Assembly (NCBI GenBank): GCA_027037025.1
Contig: JALWBS010000170.1
Coordinates: forward strand, 1 to 17,230
Direction of reading: 5' to 3'
DNA length: 17,230 bases
Source: Desulfurococcales archaeon
Lineage (GTDB): Archaea; Thermoproteota; Thermoprotei_A; Sulfolobales; Ignisphaeraceae
Shown: piece by piece, positions 11,984-17,230 of the stretch
Position numbering within the stretch: position 1 is the stretch's first letter
How the letters are laid out: each line of letters begins with the position of its first letter
Translations under genes and position numbers: made by a program
The notes under the pieces: generated by a model
What the model was told of the DNA's origin: nothing
Databases searched by the model: none
What the model saw: only the letters and a program-made list of their open reading frames with translations

Positions 11984-14431
11984 ATGCAGACCGCGTTTCG
12001 ACCGAGGATAGAGGAGAAGAGGTGGAGGTTAGAGAAGGAGAAGGAGTTGATAGAGCTGTGGGAGAAGGAGGGGCTCTACAGATTTAGGTACGACCCATCG
12101 AAACCCACGTTAGTAATAGACACACCCCCACCATACATGTCGGGGAAGCCCCACGTAGGGCAGGTTGCGCACTACGTCCAGATAGACATGGTTGCACGCG
12201 CCTACAGAATGCTTGGATACAACGTCTTAGCACCGTTCTACGCGGATAGAAACGGTCTCCCTGTAGAGGTGTTCGTCGAGAGGAGCTACGGGATAAACCC
12301 GCATGAAGCGGCTAAAACCGTTGAGGGTCGGGAGAAGTTCCTAGAGCTATGCAAGAAGCATCTGGACGAGGTTGAGAAGCAGTTCGTAGAGATCTGGAAG
12401 AGGTTGGGGATGAGCTTCGAGTACTGGAGCGAGGGAACGGATAGTCCGAGGTACCGATCGCTCACCCAATCGACGTTCATAGAGATGTGGCGACGGGGAT
12501 TGATATACGAGGACGAGAGACCCGTTGTGTGGTGTCCACGCTGTAGAACGGCGATCGCTGAAGCTGAGATCGAGTACCGCGAGGAGGAAGCATACCTTTA
12601 CTACGTAAGGTTCCCAATCGTTGGAGGAGGAGAGGCGATCATAGCAACGACCAGACCCGAGCTGCTAGCAGCGTGTAGAGTGCTTGCTTACAATCCTCAG
12701 GATGAGAGGTACAAACATCTAAAGGGTAGAAAGGCAGTGGTACCGATATACGGATTCGAGGTGGAGATAATAGAGCACCCAGCCGTCGAGCCCGAGTTCG
12801 GAACCGGGTTAATGATGTTCTGTAGCTACGGTGATCAAACCGATGTTAGGGTTCTGAGAGAGCTCGGACTCAAGCCTAGGATAGTTATAGATGAGAGAGG
12901 AATCATGAAGCCCGAGGCGGGGCCCATAGCGGGTTTACCCGTGGCTGAAGCCCGTAGGAAGATCGCGGAGATCCTTGAACGCGAGGGCTTCTTGGTGAAG
13001 AAGGAGATCATCCGTCGTAGAGTGCCTACCTGCTGGCGTTGCGGAACACCCATCGAGATAATAACGACTAGGGAGTACTTCCTCAAGCAGCTAGAGTTCC
13101 GAGACGAACTTCTGAGGATTGTGGATCAGATGAGGTTCTATCCTCCGGAGCACAAGAGGAAGCTCGTTGATTGGATAATCTCCTTAGCCATGGACTGGCC
13201 TATATCCAGATCGAGGTACTACGCAACCGAGATACCCGTATGGAGGTGCAGAAGATGCGGAGCGATCTTGGTTCCGGAGCCAGGGAGGTACTATAGGCCG
13301 TGGAGGGACCCACCACCCTGGGACAAGTGCCCCAAGTGTGGGGCTCCTCGAGAGGAGCTTGAGGGCGAGAAGAAGGTTTTCGATACGTGGTTCGACTCAT
13401 CGGTATCCGTTCTCTACGCCGCTGGCTACGGTAGGTATCCCGAGGTATACAGGCTGTACGTCGATGGTAAAGCGATTGCGCTTAGACCCCAGGGGATCGA
13501 CATCGTTAGGACATGGCTGTACTACTCCATCCTCCGGGTCTACCTCTTGCTAAGGCGGCCGGCCTTCAACATGGTTAGGTTGAGCGGTATGGGTCTCGAT
13601 GAGAAGGGGGAGGCGATGCATAAGAGCAAGGGTAACGTAATCTACCCAGAGCCCTACGTGGAGAAGTATGGAGCGGACGCATTCAGGTTCTGGTCGGCTG
13701 CAGCATCTAAGCTAGGTAGCGACTACAGGTTCTCTGAGCAGCTCCTAAGGACAGGTGCTCTATTCGTAAACAAGCTGTGGAACGTTGCAAGGTTCGTCTC
13801 AGCCTTCCCAGAGCCCAGCAACGTTACCATCCTACCTCAGGATCTTGCGCTGCTCGGCGTTCTTAACGATGTTATTAAGAAGGTTCGGAAGAGCTATGAG
13901 GAGCTCGACTTCTACGAGCCGGCGAACGAGCTGTACCACTTCGTGTGGGATATCTTCGCATCTCACTACATAGAGCTCGTTAAGTCCCGTGCCTACAACT
14001 TCGAGAACGTGTTCACGGAAGAGGAGCAGAGGAGTGCTTGGAAAACTCTGCACACCGTAATGAGATGTGTTCTACGGTTGCTAGCGCCGATAATGCCCTT
14101 CGTAACCGACGCCATATGGAGAGCTATGTATGGCGGTGGTAAGTCGGTGCACCTAGAGCTACTGCCTCGTCCTAACCCCGAGTGGGATACTCCGTTAGCT
14201 AACGAGTTCCGCCGAGTTATGAAGATAAACAGCGGTGTTTGGACGTATAAGAAGTCTAGGAACATGAGGTTGAGTGAGCCATTGAATGCAGTACTTTACC
14301 TACCCAACGAGCTCGAACCTTTCGCAAAGGATCTGAAAGAGCTTCACAGAGTTGCTGATGTTAAGATAGGGGAGCAAGCTCCGGAAAACGCTATCGAGAT
14401 CGCTCCGCAATGCTATCTATACCCTCTCTAA
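11984..14431 (+). CDS. valS: Valyl-tRNA synthetase, archaeal type
   Basis: This 815-residue class I synthetase charges tRNA-Val with valine. The ATP-binding signature PPPYMSGKPHVGQ ends in HVGQ (residues 57-60) rather than HIGH. The KMSKS loop is MHKSKGN (545-551). The CP1 editing domain is intact (ATTRPELLAACRV and EFGTGLMMFCSYGDQTDV). DWPISRSRYYATEIPVW and FDTWFDSSVSVL, with the later FRFWSAAASKLGSDYRFSE, point to ValRS rather than IleRS or LeuRS. Paired cysteines (WCPRC, CWRC, CRRC...CPKC) look like zinc knuckles. The protein is somewhat shorter than typical ValRS and lacks a clear C-terminal coiled coil. The ATG at 11984 has GAGGGT upstream. The next gene starts 10 bases after the stop. 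Confidence 0.93.
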   Translation: MQTAFRPRIEEKRWRLEKEKELIELWEKEGLYRFRYDPSKPTLVIDTPPPYMSGKPHVGQVAHYVQIDMVARAYRMLGYNVLAPFYADRNGLPVEVFVERSYGINPHEAAKTVEGREKFLELCKKHLDEVEKQFVEIWKRLGMSFEYWSEGTDSPRYRSLTQSTFIEMWRRGLIYEDERPVVWCPRCRTAIAEAEIEYREEEAYLYYVRFPIVGGGEAIIATTRPELLAACRVLAYNPQDERYKHLKGRKAVVPIYGFEVEIIEHPAVEPEFGTGLMMFCSYGDQTDVRVLRELGLKPRIVIDERGIMKPEAGPIAGLPVAEARRKIAEILEREGFLVKKEIIRRRVPTCWRCGTPIEIITTREYFLKQLEFRDELLRIVDQMRFYPPEHKRKLVDWIISLAMDWPISRSRYYATEIPVWRCRRCGAILVPEPGRYYRPWRDPPPWDKCPKCGAPREELEGEKKVFDTWFDSSVSVLYAAGYGRYPEVYRLYVDGKAIALRPQGIDIVRTWLYYSILRVYLLLRRPAFNMVRLSGMGLDEKGEAMHKSKGNVIYPEPYVEKYGADAFRFWSAAASKLGSDYRFSEQLLRTGALFVNKLWNVARFVSAFPEPSNVTILPQDLALLGVLNDVIKKVRKSYEELDFYEPANELYHFVWDIFASHYIELVKSRAYNFENVFTEEEQRSAWKTLHTVMRCVLRLLAPIMPFVTDAIWRAMYGGGKSVHLELLPRPNPEWDTPLANEFRRVMKINSGVWTYKKSRNMRLSEPLNAVLYLPNELEPFAKDLKELHRVADVKIGEQAPENAIEIAPQCYLYPL

Positions 14432-14441
14432 GGCGTGCAGC

Positions 14442-14996
14442 ATGGCATCGCCGCAATTCTTACTATCCCTAGACCTGAGCGTGGATCCTAACTACGGCTT
14501 TGTTAGAGCGCTTAGGAAGATAAGTTCGTGCAATCCACGGCGACTGACAAGCGACTCTATATCGATGTTCATCCACGCGGATTTCGTGGGAGACGCTGAA
14601 ACCATTCTCAAATGCATCCGTGGTCTAGAGGGGGTGGGCTCCATAGAGATCAAGCTCTGCCTACTCCTACCCACGGACGAGAAGGTTCTTAGGAATATGC
14701 TCAAGAAGTTGGGGTTCTCACTGATTCCCCGAGCACTTGCATCTAGAGTCGTTGCGTATCAACGGGTAGAGGGAGGACCATTCCTCGTACTGGAGAGGAC
14801 GTCTAGACCAGGTCTCTACCTAGCTAAGGTTGCTAGAAGCTATAACCCTCCGTTACCGCCTCCACACTCATTCACGAGTATCTCGGGTAGGATAAACGAT
14901 GTTATTGAGAGGTGCTCGAACATCGTGGAACTACTCAAAAATCTCTTCTATTCATTCAACAAAGAGGGTATTAAGAGCGTCTGCATTAGTACCTAA
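14442..14996 (+). CDS. Unknown protein downstream of valS (184 aa)
   Basis: I do not recognise this 184-residue protein. It starts with a strand-like FLLSLDLSVD, then alternates helices and strands (SMFIHADFVGDAETILKCIR, SIEIKLCLLLPTDEKVLRNMLKKLGF), then has a region LVLERTSRPGLYLAKVARSYNPPLPPPHSF with a proline-rich stretch, and ends with a helix near INDVIERCSNIVELLKNLF. Six cysteines are scattered without a metal-site pattern. It begins 10 bases after valS, presumably in the same transcript. Its last 11 bases overlap the convergent CxxC gene. No ribosome-binding site is obvious, and the ATG at 14442 is the first in frame. A link with tRNA or translation is only inferred from position. Confidence 0.68.
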   Translation: MASPQFLLSLDLSVDPNYGFVRALRKISSCNPRRLTSDSISMFIHADFVGDAETILKCIRGLEGVGSIEIKLCLLLPTDEKVLRNMLKKLGFSLIPRALASRVVAYQRVEGGPFLVLERTSRPGLYLAKVARSYNPPLPPPHSFTSISGRINDVIERCSNIVELLKNLFYSFNKEGIKSVCIST

Positions 14997-15306
14997 GCTC
15001 GAGCTCTAGCGAAGCTATAACCTGATTACACATGTCGACTCCGTACACAGCAATGCTGTTGGAGGTCTTCCTTACGAGAACGAGTATGGGTAGCGTACCC
15101 ATAGCGATCCCTTGCCTTACGAGTGCTGCCAACACCTTCTGAAAGTCCTCGATGGTATCGACCTCTATCTTCATACACTCACTGCAAGACGGCCTTCCTT
15201 CTGCTACGACTATCGCTCCCGATACGTTCAACTCCTCTTCAACGCTTTTGATCCTCTGCTCCACATCCTTCAGTATCTGCTCGGCGCTCAACCTGCTACC
15301 CAACAC
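14986..15306 (-). CDS. Small CxxC protein of unknown function (106 aa)
   Basis: I do not recognise this 106-residue protein. It begins with a charged helix (residues 6-26, SAEQILKDVEQRIKSVEEEL), then a strand (GAIVVAEG), then CSEC at residues 41-44, a helix (TIEDFQKVLAALVRQGIA), and strands PILVLVRK and SIAVYGVDM, with a third cysteine near 92. The CSEC pair could be redox-active or could share a metal in a dimer. The GTG at 15306 lies about 30 bases from the centre of the palindromic CCTATAGG (15332-15339), so the transcript is probably leaderless; TTG 15303 is an alternative. It diverges from the HD-domain gene across 42 bases. Confidence 0.65.
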   Translation of the reverse strand: MLGSRLSAEQILKDVEQRIKSVEEELNVSGAIVVAEGRPSCSECMKIEVDTIEDFQKVLAALVRQGIAMGTLPILVLVRKTSNSIAVYGVDMCNQVIASLELELRY

Positions 15307-15308
15307 AC

Positions 15309-15340
15309 TTTATCTTCTCGGGTAGGTAAAGCCTATAGGT
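15309..15340. promoter_or_regulatory. Compact divergent promoter region
   Basis: Two TATA elements lie within the 42-base gap. CTTTATC (about 15308-15314) predicts a rightward start near 15337 for the HD gene. CCTATAGG (15332-15339) predicts a leftward start near 15308 for the CxxC gene. The two promoters overlap, so the genes may compete for, or share, initiation factors. Confidence 0.45.
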
Positions 15341-15348
15341 CTAGCGCT

Positions 15349-16134
15349 ATGACCATCGTCTCCCCCAACCTCATTCAGAAGCACATCTCCTCCTCCACGT
15401 ATCTATCAAAGGCATTCAAGCTTCTAGAGGAGGACGACGAAGTCAACGAGTTGCTGAAGATGAGCAACGTCATGGCGGTGACTCGGCTGAGGTACAACGA
15501 TCATGGGATCGTGCATGCTAGGATAGTTGCTGGAACTGCGCTGGAACTCCTAGAGATGCTGATCAGGGAAGGCGTTCACCCAACGATGCTTCGGGATGGC
15601 ACTGCCAAGAGCTTAGAGGAGGTTAAGGTAGCGGTTCTCTTCGCAGCCTATCTACACGATATCGGCAACGCTGTGCATAGAACGCTCCACGAGTACGTGG
15701 GCGCACTACTAGCTAAGGACATCATCGATAGGCTCCTGCCCCAGGTATTCGAAGTGCCGCGGAGAAGGCTCGTTGCTCTCAGGCAGGAGGTGATGCACAT
15801 GATATTCGCCACAGAGTACAACACGAGGTGCCTATCTATGGAGTGTGGAACCGTGAAGATCGCCGACGGTCTAGACATGTCGGAGGGAAGAGCTAGGATC
15901 CCGTACAAGCTGGGGAAGATGGATATGCATGCCGTCAGCGCGCTGAGCATACGCCGCGTTGAGCTAGAGCGAGGCGATCGACCCATTAGGATATCGGTGC
16001 ACATGGACGACATGGCAGGGCTTTTTCAGGTAGAGCAGGTGTTGACACCAAAGATACTGACTAGCACGATAGAGGATCACATAGAGGTATACATACACAC
16101 CCCGCGTCAGATCGTAAAGTACTACCCGAAGTAG
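15349..16134 (+). CDS. HD-domain phosphohydrolase
   Basis: This 261-residue protein belongs to the HD superfamily of metal-dependent phosphohydrolases. The metal-binding residues are His56 (NDHGIVHARIV), His103-Asp104 (AAYLHDIGN) and Asp173 (VKIADGLDMSEGRARIPY). This completes the H...HD...D set, and further histidines follow the HD pair (VHRTLHE). The C-terminal part is a beta-rich extension (RRVELERGDRPIRISVHMDD). Substrates of such archaeal proteins are unknown; nucleotides or RNA ends are typical of the superfamily. The frame is open upstream to 15112 but that stretch is antisense to the neighbouring gene. The ATG at 15349 follows a TATA box and AGGT at the right distances. The last 13 bases overlap the convergent transporter gene. 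Confidence 0.85.
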   Translation: MTIVSPNLIQKHISSSTYLSKAFKLLEEDDEVNELLKMSNVMAVTRLRYNDHGIVHARIVAGTALELLEMLIREGVHPTMLRDGTAKSLEEVKVAVLFAAYLHDIGNAVHRTLHEYVGALLAKDIIDRLLPQVFEVPRRRLVALRQEVMHMIFATEYNTRCLSMECGTVKIADGLDMSEGRARIPYKLGKMDMHAVSALSIRRVELERGDRPIRISVHMDDMAGLFQVEQVLTPKILTSTIEDHIEVYIHTPRQIVKYYPK

Positions 16135-17230
16135 TGAGCAACGAGCGACAACACGAAGTTAAGGGAAGCCGTACCTATGGCATCAGCCATGCTAGTGAGG
16201 AGCGGAGCAAGCACGTTGTCGGGATCGAGTCCCTTCTTAAACGAGACTATCGCTAGGTAGTACGTTAGCACCGATACCACGGTAGTTAGTAGAAACCCCG
16301 CGGCTTCCACAGTAAGAAACACCGTTACAACATCGATAAAGCCCCCTCCTCCTGCCAAAGCCACCGCCGAGCCGAAGGAGCTAAGCGACGTGAATATCAT
16401 CGCTGCGTGGACATAGTTTATGAGGAATTGCGCCCCTATCCACGGATCCCTGGGAACAGCGCTGGGCTTTACTCGGCCTAGGTGCAACATCGTCGATAAC
16501 CGCGCTGAGAACCTACACGCTATAGCACCGCCATCCTCTAAGAACGCCGGTACGATAGCTATGATGCCGGGGTGCGTAAGGAACGTGGATGCGTTAGCGA
16601 ACAGTATTGCTCCAGCCACCGCGCTGAAGCACGTCGATGCTGCTATCACTCCTAGATTCTCCCTGATTATCTTGAAGTACCTACCCCAAGCACTCTCCCT
16701 ACACCTAAGTCTCCAGGCTATGACAGAGAGCATTCCCGCGGCCAGCAGAGCGAACGCTATGACCAGAACCTCGTGCTTCCAAGCAACGTTCTGTGAAATT
16801 ACGTAGCTGCAAACAATCGTGGGTATGGTAACGATGTCGCCGAAGAGCGTCGCTACCGGCGCAACGATGTTATCCGGGTCAAGCCCTCTCTTAAACGATG
16901 CGAGTGCTAGGAAAGTCGTTGCTGGAACCATAGCTAGAGCCGACAACACCGCAGAAACAAAGGCTATGAATGCAAAGCTCGTTAACTCTCCAAAGCTCTT
17001 CCCCACAACAACGTCTATTACGTACGTTAGGAACCCCACCCACAGGTTAACCGATATGATCAAGAAGATCAGCGATGCTAGCTCAACCTTGATGTACCTT
17101 CGGTAGAGACCGAGATGCAGCAACGTACCGAGTCTAGAGCCGTAGCTCGAGTACACATCTCCACGAGCATCGCTAGCTGTGGGTAAAAGTGCGAGCAGTA
17201 TAGGTACTCTCTCAAGCAATGGCTTGAAGT
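16122..17230 (-). CDS. Two-domain MgtE/SLC41-type divalent cation transporter, 5' end outside window
   Basis: This membrane protein consists of two copies of the MgtE integral-membrane domain, as in eukaryotic SLC41 Mg2+ transporters. Each copy has the sequence pattern GSRLGTLLHLG / SARLSTMLHLG near its start and SFKRGLDPDNIVAPVATL / SFKKGLDPDNVLAPLLTS near its end. The repeated acidic GLDPDN motif probably lines the ion path. The N and CBS regulatory domains of bacterial MgtE are absent. The first domain begins close to the window edge. The frame stays open through base 17230 with no stop, so the true start is probably to the right; TTG 17219 is only the first possible start inside the window. 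At least 365 residues are visible. The stop overlaps the HD-domain gene by 13 bases. Confidence 0.82.
   Translation of the reverse strand, partial: FKPLLERVPILLALLPTASDARGDVYSSYGSRLGTLLHLGLYRRYIKVELASLIFLIISVNLWVGFLTYVIDVVVGKSFGELTSFAFIAFVSAVLSALAMVPATTFLALASFKRGLDPDNIVAPVATLFGDIVTIPTIVCSYVISQNVAWKHEVLVIAFALLAAGMLSVIAWRLRCRESAWGRYFKIIRENLGVIAASTCFSAVAGAILFANASTFLTHPGIIAIVPAFLEDGGAIACRFSARLSTMLHLGRVKPSAVPRDPWIGAQFLINYVHAAMIFTSLSSFGSAVALAGGGGFIDVVTVFLTVEAAGFLLTTVVSVLTYYLAIVSFKKGLDPDNVLAPLLTSMADAIGTASLNFVLSLVAHYFG

Noticed and set aside
1..17230. CRISPR arrays, insertion sequences, integrases, toxin-antitoxin pairs or phage genes.
   Set aside because: No regularly spaced direct repeats, no transposase or integrase motifs and no terminal inverted repeats were seen on either strand.

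Overview
The window looks like a piece of a hyperthermophilic archaeal chromosome, most likely a crenarchaeote (Thermoproteota). The reasons are: base composition slightly above 50% G+C; arginine written mostly as AGG/AGA and isoleucine often as ATA; GTG and TTG starts; archaeal TATA boxes about 25-30 bases upstream of starts, with several apparently leaderless genes; a tRNA-Tyr with a short anticodon-loop intron and an encoded CCA; the archaeal class I aldolase; and several box C/D guide sRNAs. Genes are tightly packed on both strands, and three convergent pairs overlap at their 3' ends. I see no insertion sequence, integrase, CRISPR array or phage gene.

Layout. 0.1-2.9 kb: a tldD-tldE (pmbA) metalloprotease operon. 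3.1-4.4 kb: a multi-pass GT-C type glycosyltransferase. 4.4-6.2 kb: an archaeal fructose-bisphosphate aldolase followed by a PfkB-family sugar kinase. 6.2-7.1 kb: two tiny membrane proteins on the minus strand, interleaved with three box C/D sRNAs. 7.0-9.1 kb: a minimal eukaryotic-type protein kinase, a coiled-coil microprotein, tRNA-Tyr, an unrecognised small protein, a macro-domain protein whose 5' end contains another C/D sRNA, and a divergent ferredoxin. 9.4-11.9 kb: an unknown protein, a BioD-like P-loop ATPase and a THUMP-SPOUT RNA methyltransferase candidate. 12.0-15.0 kb: valyl-tRNA synthetase and an unknown partner. 15.0-17.2 kb: a small CxxC protein, an HD-domain phosphohydrolase and a two-domain MgtE/SLC41-type cation transporter that runs off the right edge.

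The most striking content is non-coding. Between 6.2 and 9.05 kb I find four well-formed box C/D sRNAs plus one weaker candidate. Three use TATA boxes at the right spacing, and two of those boxes also serve a protein gene on the other strand. One sRNA (minus strand, 6955-7009) carries one guide complementary to the extreme 5' end and another complementary to the extreme 3' end of archaeal 16S rRNA, so it could hold the two termini together. Another (minus, 8993-9043) also appears to target 16S rRNA and contains the ribosome-binding site and start codon of the macro-domain gene. Together with tRNA-Tyr, ValRS and the THUMP-SPOUT protein, much of the window concerns RNA modification and translation. 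The rRNA matches are from memory and need checking against this organism's own rRNA.
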